A stretch of 27,674 bases of DNA from DATDVC01 sp964601125. Its GTDB lineage: Bacteria > Patescibacteriota > Minisyncoccia > Phycocordibacterales > WO2-35-19. A model generated the notes under the pieces. The model was not told where the DNA came from. It searched no databases and worked only from the letters and a program-made list of their open reading frames with translations. A program made the translations under genes and the position numbers. Location of the stretch: positions 1-27,674 of the forward strand of contig CAZRKB010000008.1 of NCBI GenBank assembly GCA_964601125.1, in the 5' to 3' direction. Of the stretch, positions 7,132-14,349 are shown piece after piece (position 1 is the first letter of the stretch; each line of letters opens with the position of its first letter).

Positions 7132-7145
7132 GAGCTTTCGAGCTC
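7132..7145 (+). promoter_or_regulatory. UUCG-tetraloop hairpin in the leader
   Basis: GAGCT, loop TTCG, AGCTC: a perfect 5-bp stem with a stable tetraloop in the predicted 5' leader, about 40 nt before the start codon. It may stabilise the mRNA 5' end; no riboswitch family was recognised. Confidence 0.45.
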
Positions 7146-7173
7146 GTTTTGACAAACCACACACTCTAAAAAG

Positions 7174-7180
7174 AAGGAGA
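7174..7180 (+). promoter_or_regulatory. Strong Shine-Dalgarno
   Basis: AAGGAGA, 6 nt before ATG 7187. It is the only full-strength ribosome binding site I see in the window, which suggests this gene is translated at a high level or in a different way from its neighbours. Confidence 0.8.
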
Positions 7181-7186
7181 ACTGGA

Positions 7187-8416
7187 ATGCCAGTAAGTGC
7201 TTCGAAGCGTTACGAACTCGCCACACGGCGAGAAATCGGACGTAATTTGTTTAACCTCGGTATGACTGTTCAAGATGTGGCTACGGCTCTCGGTCTTGAC
7301 TCATCTTCGGTCTACAACGACTTCAACCAGTTGGGTGGCAGAGATGCTTTCCCGATTCCCGATCTCGATTCCAAGAGCCACTCGGAACGCAGAGATATAG
7401 TTTACTCTCTTGCGTTCAAGATGTATGCCAAAATCGTAATGACTCCCATCGACCAAGTCGTTGAGAGGGTCACGCACGATGGCCTCATTGAGGCACTTGC
7501 CGCATACCTTGACATAAAGTATCTGCATGGAATTGCAGAAGGTGTCTGGTCAGCAAACAGACCAAGGATGTTTCCTGTCGATTCCGAAGAGTATCAAGGA
7601 TACCGAGAATTACTCCGAGCGGTTTTCGGAGCTCGTAGGTCTGACCTCCTGCGTTTTTTGTATCACAAGAAGAAAATGAACGGGGAGGGTCTATTCGAGC
7701 TTTACGTCAAGGATGTCTCTCGAGGTAAAAAACCTCCAACTCGCACAAATTTCAGCGATTCATTTGCGCTTTGGGCAGCAGAAGGATTTGATCATGACGT
7801 ATGTATGCGCTTTACAGAGGCAAGTATTCGTCTGATTGAATCCACCTTTTCTACGATATCACCAAAGGAAGAAAAAGTTATCCGCATGACTTTCGGGATC
7901 GGTTGTGAAAAGTTGACTCTCAAAGCTTGTGGTCAGGAGTTGGCTTGCAACAAGGAACGAATTCGGCAAATTCAGGCTAAGGCTCTACGTAAACTTCGTC
8001 ACCCACACCGATCTCGCAAGCTTAGTTGGGTTACGATGAATCCTGAAAATTTGGCTGACGGATTCTTAGCGGAAATGGCGGAGCAACACGCTCGGCTGGA
8101 GCTGCCACCAAATGCACCAAATGCCCCTTCTGTCGAAAAGCAGATGGATGCAAGGAACATGACTCTTGGGGGGGTTCTCGAAAAGTCGGTAGAGGAACTC
8201 GAACTCTCTGTCCGAACTTACTACTGTCTCAAGAACGGAAATATCCAAACTGTTCGTGAGCTGGTCCAACTATCCGAAGCCGAATTCCTTCGGATCAGAA
8301 ATACTGGCCGTAAGTCGCTCAATGAATTGAAAGAAGTTTTGTCTAGTTTGGGTAGGTTACGCTTCGGCATGAAGTTTGATACCGAAGGTAATCTTGTTAC
8401 CCCTCTCCTTGAATAG
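7187..8416 (+). CDS. Fusion protein: HTH + sigma-70 region 4 + RNAP alpha-CTD
   Basis: 409 aa. Seen: (a) a helix-turn-helix at about 14-48 (REIGRNLFNLGMTVQDVATA, then LGLDSSSVYNDF); (b) a helical middle, about 65-200, that I do not recognise; (c) a sigma-70 region 4 at about 222-280, with ISPKEEKVIRMTFGIG, then CNKERIRQIQAKALRKLRHP, very close to the -35-recognising part of RpoD-type factors; (d) a basic/proline linker; (e) an RNA polymerase alpha C-terminal domain at about 332-395, with SVEELELSVRTYYCLKNG, then IQTVRELV, RIRNTGRKSLNELKEVL. Sigma region 2, which binds core polymerase and melts the -10, is not seen, so it is unlikely to be a complete sigma factor. Inference: a DNA-binding transcription regulator that combines -35 and UP-element readers. 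It has its own promoter, strong Shine-Dalgarno and terminator. By eye, C-ending codons are commoner than in its neighbours. Confidence 0.8.
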   Translation: MPVSASKRYELATRREIGRNLFNLGMTVQDVATALGLDSSSVYNDFNQLGGRDAFPIPDLDSKSHSERRDIVYSLAFKMYAKIVMTPIDQVVERVTHDGLIEALAAYLDIKYLHGIAEGVWSANRPRMFPVDSEEYQGYRELLRAVFGARRSDLLRFLYHKKKMNGEGLFELYVKDVSRGKKPPTRTNFSDSFALWAAEGFDHDVCMRFTEASIRLIESTFSTISPKEEKVIRMTFGIGCEKLTLKACGQELACNKERIRQIQAKALRKLRHPHRSRKLSWVTMNPENLADGFLAEMAEQHARLELPPNAPNAPSVEKQMDARNMTLGGVLEKSVEELELSVRTYYCLKNGNIQTVRELVQLSEAEFLRIRNTGRKSLNELKEVLSSLGRLRFGMKFDTEGNLVTPLLE

Positions 8417-8454
8417 AGTGGTTCAGACAAGTCTGTGTGATAGGCAATTTTGGT

Positions 8455-8491
8455 CCGTGCTTGTTCTTCGGAGCAGGCACGGTTTTCTTTT
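8455..8491 (+). terminator. Intrinsic terminator
   Basis: CCGTGCTTGTTC, loop TTCG, GAGCAGGCACGG (12-bp stem with two G-T wobbles), then TTTTCTTTT. Ends the fusion gene; fmt approaches from the other strand. Confidence 0.9.
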
Positions 8492-8531
8492 ATACACTTT
8501 CCCGCGGTCGCGGAATTTTGTATATTATTTT

Positions 8532-9443
8532 TTACTTATTGAAACCACGGAGGAAATCTCCATAAGACATTTCTTTGCGGCCTTCGGGGAGGACTTTCAA
8601 TATTTTGAGTTCTTCATTTTCGAAAGTTGCCTCTTTTATGATTATTCGCTTTCGTTCAGTACCGCCTCCGCTTTGCTTCAGCGTGTCAAAGAAAAAGTAC
8701 GTGCCAGGCCACTCTTCAAAGGCTTTTATTTTTAGAAAATTTTGGTAGGGATCGCCTTTTAGGTCTATCTCCCCATCTTCTTTTTTAATTTTTTTGCAGT
8801 AAGTCGCCAGGTTGTCATTTTGAGGGATTGGATTAATCACACCTTGTAACCACTCAGGAAGTGTGTGAGCAAAAAGCCGAGCGCCCTCTATCGCCAAAAG
8901 TTTTTCTAATTCTTTGCGTCCAAATAATGCTGGTTTTTCCGGTTCCCCCCTTAATGTAAGGGGGGTTAGGGGGGTTATTGCAACTATTGGCCCCTCGTCC
9001 ATACCTTCGGTGATAATCATGATGCTCACACCGATTTCTTTTTCGTCATTTAAGATTTGGGACTGGATAGGAGAAGCGCCACGATATTTTGGAAGAAGAG
9101 AAGGGTGGATATTGAGAGTTTTGTGTTCTGGAATGTCAAAAATTTCTTCAGGAATTATTTTGCCATAGGAAGCGACTAGGAAAAAAGACGATTTAAGAGA
9201 TGCGAGATACGAGACAAGGTCAGGATTATTTCTTAAAGAAGCGGGGTCCAAAACTTCGATTTTGTTTTCTTGTGCCCATAGTTTAACAACGTTTGGAGTC
9301 AGTACCAGCTTTCTCCCCTTTGGTTTGTCGGGCGTAGTGATTATTAAACTGGGTAGCAAGTTATGGGCTCTTAATTCTTCCAAGACGAATACACTAAAAT
9401 CTGAACTTCCAAAGAAAACAAATTTAATTGAATCACGAATCAT
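8532..9443 (-). CDS. fmt: Methionyl-tRNA formyltransferase
   Basis: 303 aa; formylates Met-tRNAi with 10-formyl-THF. The N-terminal Rossmann part starts VFFGSSDFSVFVLEEL; the catalytic region has NIHPSLLPKYRGASPIQ (about 111-127, Asn-His pair) and the Asp in EGMDEGPI (about 146-153). The C-terminal OB-fold-like domain has NLATYCKKIKKEDGEIDL. After GPIVA (about 156-176) there is an atypical stretch, TPLTPLTLRGEPEKPALFG, roughly nine residues longer than usual; its DNA is a palindrome with three C6/G6 runs (8945-8974), probably an in-frame repeat insertion. def follows upstream on the same strand, the classic fmt/def pairing. The start codon lies at the edge of a 17-bp-stem hairpin. Confidence 0.93.
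   Translation of the reverse strand: MIRDSIKFVFFGSSDFSVFVLEELRAHNLLPSLIITTPDKPKGRKLVLTPNVVKLWAQENKIEVLDPASLRNNPDLVSYLASLKSSFFLVASYGKIIPEEIFDIPEHKTLNIHPSLLPKYRGASPIQSQILNDEKEIGVSIMIITEGMDEGPIVAITPLTPLTLRGEPEKPALFGRKELEKLLAIEGARLFAHTLPEWLQGVINPIPQNDNLATYCKKIKKEDGEIDLKGDPYQNFLKIKAFEEWPGTYFFFDTLKQSGGGTERKRIIIKEATFENEELKILKVLPEGRKEMSYGDFLRGFNK
8945..8975. repeat. G/C-run palindrome inserted in frame in fmt
   Basis: Plus strand: CCCCCCTTA, loop ATG, TAAGGGGGG (8945-8965), then TTA and a further GGGGGG at 8969-8974. A 9-bp perfect stem with a trailing direct repeat of TTAGGGGGG type, located where Fmt has extra residues. Confidence 0.75.
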
Positions 9444-9481
9444 GAATTATGAATTATGGTTTTGCATAATTCATAATTCAT
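9442..9481. repeat. Perfect 17-bp inverted repeat between def and fmt
   Basis: ATGAATTATGAATTATG (9442-9458), loop GTTTTG, CATAATTCATAATTCAT (9465-9481). Each arm contains two near-copies of an ATGAATT unit. In the minus-strand mRNA the hairpin reaches into the fmt start codon (9443-9441). Confidence 0.85.
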
Positions 9482-9491
9482 AACCCCTAAT

Positions 9492-10052
9492 TCATCCCTT
9501 GGGTGGCATATCTTTTAAATCGACAGCCTTATCTATAAAAAGTGTGCCGTCTAAGTGGTCTATTTCATGCTGGAAGACTTGGGAGAGTAGACCCGAACCG
9601 CCCAAGGTAAAAGATTTGCCGTTTTCGTCAAGAGCTTTAACCAAAGTTTTTTGGGGTCTCTTGACTTTGCCATAAAGCCAACGCACCGAAAGACAACCTT
9701 CCTCCATAAGCTCGGTTTTTTTAGAGGTTTTCAAAATTTCCGGATTAATAAAAACTAAGTTTTTATATTCTGGTTTTTCTTTTTCAAAATCGTTCAAATT
9801 TTCCCGTTTTGATTTTTTTCTTCTCTCTTCTTCTTCCATTAATTCAAAAATCTTTTTAGACACGACAAAAATCCGAAAACTCTCTCCTATTTGGGGAGCC
9901 GCGATGGCTATGCCGTCTTCCTCTCTTTCAAGAGCTTTAATCATCCTGCGTATCACAGTCTCTATCTTGCGACTTTTTATGTCTTCTATTGGTACTTCCT
10001 TGGCGATTTTTCTGAGTACCCGGTCTTCTTTTTGGACTATTCCGTTATCCAT
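9492..10052 (-). CDS. def: Peptide deformylase
   Basis: 186 aa; removes the N-formyl group from nascent proteins. The three metal-site motifs are present: GIAIAAPQIG (motif 1, usually GxGLAAPQ, here with Ile-Ala), EGCLSVRW (motif 2, metal-ligand Cys) and QHEIDHLDG (motif 3, HExxH). An acidic/basic insert, EEEERRKKSKRENLNDFEKE, lies between motifs 1 and 2. It pairs functionally with fmt, which follows 48 bp downstream on the same strand, and priA lies 49 bp upstream, so a priA-def-fmt transcript is likely. No clear Shine-Dalgarno. Confidence 0.93.
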   Translation of the reverse strand: MDNGIVQKEDRVLRKIAKEVPIEDIKSRKIETVIRRMIKALEREEDGIAIAAPQIGESFRIFVVSKKIFELMEEEERRKKSKRENLNDFEKEKPEYKNLVFINPEILKTSKKTELMEEGCLSVRWLYGKVKRPQKTLVKALDENGKSFTLGGSGLLSQVFQHEIDHLDGTLFIDKAVDLKDMPPKG

Positions 10053-10101
10053 AAATTGTCACAAGTTTAACATGACACAAGGTTTTTATCTATAGTTCAA
10101 G

Positions 10102-12051
10102 CTACAAAAGACTGTCCGGGTTTACTTTTATTTCGAAGTGGGGTGGAAGAGATCTCAATGTTTCTATGATCTCGGGTTCTAAAAATTCGCCTTTCAGAAT
10201 TTTGATAACTGCGTTGCCTCCCGCAGCCTCGCCCTTTTTTTCGTGTATCGAATTAAAGATGGCAACTTCTGTTTTTCCGCCGGAAAATTCTGAGCTGAGT
10301 GGCTCTAAAGTTTTTGATAACCGAGCCATTTCTTTTTCTACGAAAGATTTAGTGCCGCGTGCAGTGATTTTTATAAACATACTAAACGGTGGGTAGTTTA
10401 AAATTTTTCGATCTTTGATCTCCTGTTCATAAAATGCTGCGATATTTCCGGAGAGAGCGTAAGTTACGGCTGGATATTCGGGATGTCTGCTTTGAACCAA
10501 AAACTTTCTTTTTGTTAAGTTTCTGGTCTCGGTTATTATCCTAAATATTTTTTCATTTATTCTAAAATCTGGAATTGAAAACAGTGAATCAAAGGAGGCG
10601 ATGACCGAAGCGCCTACTTTTTTGTTCAAGTAGTTGAATGCCATCTCGGTCCCGATAAGGATCGCACCTCTGTCTTCATAAAAATTTTCCACGATCCTTT
10701 GGGCCTTGCTGGGAGTAGTAGCTAAATCTTTATTGAGTTCATGTATGGGAGCCTTCTCAATTTTTTCCCTAATTTCTAAAGCGATTTTGTCGGCGCCAGC
10801 GCCAAATGGTGACAGCTTCCAACTCCCGCAATTTTGGCAATATTCAGCAGCACTTCTGGTTTCTCCACATTGGTGACATCTAAATATCCCTTGTATCTCT
10901 TCGCCAGATTTTTTCTTGTGATAGAGGATCATTGGTGCACTACAATTTAAGCACTTCACTTCTTCGCCACAGTCTCTACATAAAGTTAGAGGTGCGAGTC
11001 CTTTGCGTGCCGCAAATACAAAAGTGTGAGAACCCTTTTCTGAATTTTCTCTGATTATGTCAAGGGCTTCTTTGGAAATGGCTCGAAACTCCTCCTGGTT
11101 TTTTTGTGTTTTCCGGAGGTCTATAATTAAATTTTCGGTGTCTCCTGGCATACGCCACTTTACGTTTTCAAAAGTTGTAATTTCTCCTTCTTTATATCTA
11201 TGAAGTGTGTCGATTCTTAAAAACGAGTCTCCAAATATTATTTTGGCATTTTTGTGTTGAGCAAAACGTTCGGCAAAGTATCGCAGGTCGATAAAGGGTC
11301 GAGATAGAGTTTGCCACCCGCTCTCATTTTCTTTTTCGACTACAACCGTACTCAAATCTTCTCTGCCTATTGAGAGCCACCTTGCTGTGCCGATGATGAC
11401 GACTGGATGTGAGGGGTTGGTAGCTTTTGTCCACTCTGCTTTAAACTCCGCTTTACCCATATCTCTATGGAATGTAGCTACGAATGTTTCTATCCCGCGC
11501 TCTAAACGTTCCTTTGTCTGCAAAACATATTCATTTTGAGGCAGACAAAAAAACAGCGACTTATTTTTTGCAAATTCTTCTCTTATAAGTGAACGATAGT
11601 TTAAAAACCTCTCGTCTTCCTCTGTTTGTATTGCAGCTACCTCCTTCTTTGTGTTACTGGTAGTCTCAGCTTCTTTTGTTGGTTTTTTTTCTTCTTTAAA
11701 GCGGTAAAGCAAGTTTGGATTTTCGATTATGTTGCTCGGTATAATGGCTGAAAGCAGGGCGCCTTCAGTCACAGCAAAAAAGGCCGAAGTGTCCCTAACT
11801 GAATTTAAAAATGGTTTTGAAAGAAATGGTTTTGATACAAATGAAAAAACTTTTTTGAGTTGGAAGTTTGAAGACTTTATTTCAGCCTTCATGTTTCTAG
11901 CTTCTCGACTTTGGATGACCAAGGCGTTTACTTTTTTTCCTCTGAGACTGACTTTTATGAGAGAGCCAGGTTCAATGGAAGCCGATGAAAAATACGACAA
12001 GGCTTCTTTGTTCAACCCTTTTGAAAACGGCAGGCAGTCGATGATAAACAT
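10102..12051 (-). CDS. PriA-like primosomal protein N', helicase motifs lost
   Basis: 649 aa. Position-by-position resemblance to PriA: an N-terminal DNA-binding region (about 1-105), the zinc-binding insert with all eight cysteines (C358, 361, 367, 370, 392, 395, 405, 408), GTEMAFNYLNKKVGASVIAS (cf. PriA GTQM..KG.DF), IPDFRINEKIFRIITE, and the C-terminal YPPFSMFIKI block. The ATPase signatures are missing. Where PriA has GVTGSGKTEVY (motif I) this protein reads YRSLIREEFAKNKSLFFCLP with no P-loop; DEEH (motif II) is replaced by VVEKENESGW (about 238-246); and the QVAGRAGR motif is replaced by ETRNLTKRKF. Known PriA restarts replication forks through ATP-driven 3'-5' unwinding. Inference: this version can bind forks or act as a scaffold but is not a helicase. 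Confidence 0.8.
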   Translation of the reverse strand: MFIIDCLPFSKGLNKEALSYFSSASIEPGSLIKVSLRGKKVNALVIQSREARNMKAEIKSSNFQLKKVFSFVSKPFLSKPFLNSVRDTSAFFAVTEGALLSAIIPSNIIENPNLLYRFKEEKKPTKEAETTSNTKKEVAAIQTEEDERFLNYRSLIREEFAKNKSLFFCLPQNEYVLQTKERLERGIETFVATFHRDMGKAEFKAEWTKATNPSHPVVIIGTARWLSIGREDLSTVVVEKENESGWQTLSRPFIDLRYFAERFAQHKNAKIIFGDSFLRIDTLHRYKEGEITTFENVKWRMPGDTENLIIDLRKTQKNQEEFRAISKEALDIIRENSEKGSHTFVFAARKGLAPLTLCRDCGEEVKCLNCSAPMILYHKKKSGEEIQGIFRCHQCGETRSAAEYCQNCGSWKLSPFGAGADKIALEIREKIEKAPIHELNKDLATTPSKAQRIVENFYEDRGAILIGTEMAFNYLNKKVGASVIASFDSLFSIPDFRINEKIFRIITETRNLTKRKFLVQSRHPEYPAVTYALSGNIAAFYEQEIKDRKILNYPPFSMFIKITARGTKSFVEKEMARLSKTLEPLSSEFSGGKTEVAIFNSIHEKKGEAAGGNAVIKILKGEFLEPEIIETLRSLPPHFEIKVNPDSLL

Positions 12052-12109
12052 ACATTAAGTTAAAAGTAGAAAGCAAAAAGATGCAACATAGCAAACTGAA
12101 ACTACAAGG

Positions 12110-12138
12110 TTGAAAGGCTTTCATAAAGCGAGTAGTAT
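12110..12138 (+). promoter_or_regulatory. Promoter of mreB1
   Basis: TTGAAA (12110-12115), 17-bp spacer, TAGTAT (12133-12138). The ATG at 12147 follows 8 nt after the hexamer, so the mRNA would have a leader of at most 2-3 nt. Confidence 0.65.
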
Positions 12139-12146
12139 TGAAGGTA

Positions 12147-13160
12147 ATGGGTATTTTTTCTAAAAAACTCGGGATTGACTTGGGGACCGCAAATGTACTG
12201 GTGTTTGTGCCGGGGAGGGGGGTTGTGCTCAATGAGCCGTCGGTTGTAGCGATTGGCGCTGAAAATAACAGAATTTTGGCGGTAGGGAGCGAAGCCAAAA
12301 CTATGATAGGCAGGACCCCTGAAGCCATAGTGGCTTACCGGCCTATGAAAGACGGAGTTATCGCTGATTATAAAGTTACTGAAGCCATGCTTCGGTATTA
12401 TATAAAAAAGGCTATGGGCAGGTGGAGTTTTGTGAAGCCCGAAGTCTTGATATCGGTGCCGGCTGGAGTAACTTCCACCGAAAGGCGTGCGGTGATAGAA
12501 GCGGCTATAAAAGCAGGCGCAAAAAATGCGTACGTTATAAAAGAGCCGATACTTGCGGCCATAGGTGCGGGGATACCAATATATGAAGCCAAAGGTCACA
12601 TGGTGGTTGATATCGGTGGTGGTACGACAGACGCTGCGGTTATTTCTCTAGGAGGCATCGTCGCATCAAACTCGGTAAAGTGCGCTGGCAACCGTATCGA
12701 CGAAAGCATCGCCGACTACATCAAAAAAACTTTCAATCTTGCCATAGGAGATAAAACTGCAGAAGACATAAAGATCACTGTAGGCTCGGCCCTGCCTCTC
12801 GAAGAAGAGTTGTCGATGGAGATAAAAGGTCGAGATATCGTTTCCGGTTTGCCAAGGATGATAGAAGTCAAAACAAACGAAGTGGTCAAAGCTATTTCAA
12901 AAGATTTGAGAGAAATGATCAAGGCGATAAAAGATGTTTTGCAGGAAACTCCACCGGAGTTGGCCTCAGACATCATGGACAATGGCATAATCATGACCGG
13001 CGGCACCTCTTCTTTGCGTAATTTCCCAGAACTGATTTTAAACAAAATCGGAGTCAAAGCAGTGCTTGCTGAGCGGCCGCTCTATTGTGTGGCTGAAGGG
13101 ACGGGTGTCGCGCTTGAATATTTGGGTACCTACAAGAAGGTAATGATTTCTAAAAAATGA
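12147..13160 (+). CDS. mreB: Actin-like rod-shape protein MreB (first copy)
   Basis: 337 aa from ATG 12147 (a TTG in frame at 12138 is unlikely: it overlaps the -10). Actin-fold nucleotide motifs are clear: LGIDLGTANVLVF (phosphate 1), VVDIGGGTTDAAVISLGG (phosphate 2), IIMTGGTSSLRNF (adenosine) and AEGTGVALEYL. It should polymerise on the membrane and guide wall elongation. Differences from the second copy: IKEPILAAIGAG where MreB normally has I-E-E-P, and GGTSSLRNF in place of GGG..L.G. It stands outside the mre operon, translationally coupled to holB by an ATGA overlap (13157-13160). The last residues are lysine-rich (YKKVMISKK). Confidence 0.92.
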   Translation: MGIFSKKLGIDLGTANVLVFVPGRGVVLNEPSVVAIGAENNRILAVGSEAKTMIGRTPEAIVAYRPMKDGVIADYKVTEAMLRYYIKKAMGRWSFVKPEVLISVPAGVTSTERRAVIEAAIKAGAKNAYVIKEPILAAIGAGIPIYEAKGHMVVDIGGGTTDAAVISLGGIVASNSVKCAGNRIDESIADYIKKTFNLAIGDKTAEDIKITVGSALPLEEELSMEIKGRDIVSGLPRMIEVKTNEVVKAISKDLREMIKAIKDVLQETPPELASDIMDNGIIMTGGTSSLRNFPELILNKIGVKAVLAERPLYCVAEGTGVALEYLGTYKKVMISKK

Positions 13161-13780
13161 GGGACTTGCATCACGCCAACGTGCTTGTTGGGCTTAGGGA
13201 TTGCCGTGATTTTTTGGCTGGTTTTTTAAAAAATAATTTAGGCTTTGATTTAAAAAGAAATCCTGATTTTTTTACAATTGAAAATCAGTTTTTGGGTATC
13301 GATGATGCGCGGGCGATAGAACTTTGGGCGGCAGGCAAACCCCTCCTTGGTGATACCAAGGTTTGTTTTGTCGACACCACGTCAATTACGTTTGAAGCTC
13401 AAAACGCGCTTCTTAAAGTGCTTGAAGAGCCGACCTTGGGCACCTATTTTTTTATAAATATTCCAAATCTGGGCAATATCCTTCCCACCTTTTTGTCTCG
13501 AGTTAGGATTTTAAATTATACAACCCGAAATATCGAAGAATCTAAAGATGCTGCTCTATTTTTGCAAGGAGAGATAAAAAAGAAATTGCAAATAATAAAA
13601 ACAAAATCGTCTAAAGAGTCGAGCGATTTAAAAAATTTTCTAAATGAATTGGAGTCTCTGGCTTATAGAGAGAATTTAAATCGCAATATTGTTAAAAATA
13701 TTTTGACAGCCAAGGTTTTTGCAGCCGCCAGAGGTTCGTCTCCAAAAATGCTACTCGAGTGGCTTTCTTTTGTGTTATAA
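13157..13780 (+). CDS. holB: DNA polymerase III delta-prime-like subunit (HolB)
   Basis: 207 aa. The AAA+ core signature is retained: TFEAQNALLKVLEEPTLGTY, then FINIPNLGNILPTFLSRVRIL, matching the NALLKTLEEPP...LLPTILSRC pattern of clamp-loader subunits. The P-loop region reads HHANVLVGLRDCRDFLAGFL with no GxxGxGKT, and no zinc cysteines are seen, which fits delta-prime (a non-hydrolysing clamp-loader subunit in E. coli) better than tau/gamma. It is shorter than the usual ~330 aa; the C-terminal collar domain appears reduced. ATGA overlap with mreB1 implies coupled translation. Its stop codon lies within the -10 element of frr. Confidence 0.8.
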   Translation: MRDLHHANVLVGLRDCRDFLAGFLKNNLGFDLKRNPDFFTIENQFLGIDDARAIELWAAGKPLLGDTKVCFVDTTSITFEAQNALLKVLEEPTLGTYFFINIPNLGNILPTFLSRVRILNYTTRNIEESKDAALFLQGEIKKKLQIIKTKSSKESSDLKNFLNELESLAYRENLNRNIVKNILTAKVFAAARGSSPKMLLEWLSFVL

Positions 13781-13781
13781 T
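13773..13781 (+). promoter_or_regulatory. Extended -10 promoter of frr
   Basis: TGTTATAAT (hexamer 13776-13781), 13 nt before ATG 13795, giving a predicted leader of about 7 nt. It overlaps the last codons of the holB-like gene. Confidence 0.6.
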
Positions 13782-13794
13782 CGAAATAAATACC

Positions 13795-14343
13795 ATGTTT
13801 AATTTTGGAGAATTAAAAGAGAAAATAAAAAGCATAGAGGATTGGTTTATAAAAGAACTTTCCGGCATTCGCACGGGTAGGGCTACGCCTGCCATCTTGG
13901 ACCTTGTTGAAGTCGAGGCTTACGGTCAAAAGATGGGGATCAAGGAGCTCGCCAACATTTTAGCTGAAGACGCCAAAACCATAAGAGTTGAACCTTGGGA
14001 TCAGTCAACCACCAAAGAAATCGAAAAAGCCATTAATATCTCTAATCTCGGGCTTTCTGTTGTTCCATTTGAAAAAGGTTTGCGAGTCATTTTTCCCGAG
14101 CTTACAGGGGAGAGGCGGGAGCAATTTATTAAAATATTAAAAGGTAAACTCGAAGAAGGGCGCGTTTCCTTGCGTGGTGCTAGAGATAAAACTTGGAAGG
14201 AGATAGAAGAGAAGGAGAAGCAGGGGGGAATGGGGGAAGATGGAAAGTTTAGATTAAAAACAGATATGCAAAAAATCATCGACGAAGCAAACAAAAAATT
14301 AGATGAACTGGCGGCCAAAAAGGAGGCTGACATCAGGATTTAA
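13795..14343 (+). CDS. frr: Ribosome recycling factor
   Basis: 182 aa from ATG 13795. The RRF pattern is complete: L..IRTGRATPAILD (about 20-34, the ribosome-contacting ELSGIRTGRA segment), DAKTIRVEPWD, KAINISNLGLSVVPFEKG, FPELTGERREQFIK, RVSLRGARDKTWKEIEE, and the C-terminal helix ending IDEANKKLDELAAKKEADI. With EF-G it splits post-termination ribosomes. An upstream in-frame ATG at 13759 would overlap holB by 22 nt and precede the promoter, so it is rejected. rseP follows after 6 bp. Confidence 0.96.
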   Translation: MFNFGELKEKIKSIEDWFIKELSGIRTGRATPAILDLVEVEAYGQKMGIKELANILAEDAKTIRVEPWDQSTTKEIEKAINISNLGLSVVPFEKGLRVIFPELTGERREQFIKILKGKLEEGRVSLRGARDKTWKEIEEKEKQGGMGEDGKFRLKTDMQKIIDEANKKLDELAAKKEADIRI

Positions 14344-14349
14344 AAACCA

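Noticed and set aside
10252..10284. GGKTEV near residue 591 of the PriA-like protein as a Walker A motif
   Set aside because: It lies in the C-terminal domain, far from the position of PriA motif I, and lacks the preceding strand and the full GxxxxGK(T/S) pattern.
11972..12599. Minus-strand ORFs opposite mreB1
   Set aside because: Shadows of mreB1, which has clear actin motifs and a promoter on the plus strand.
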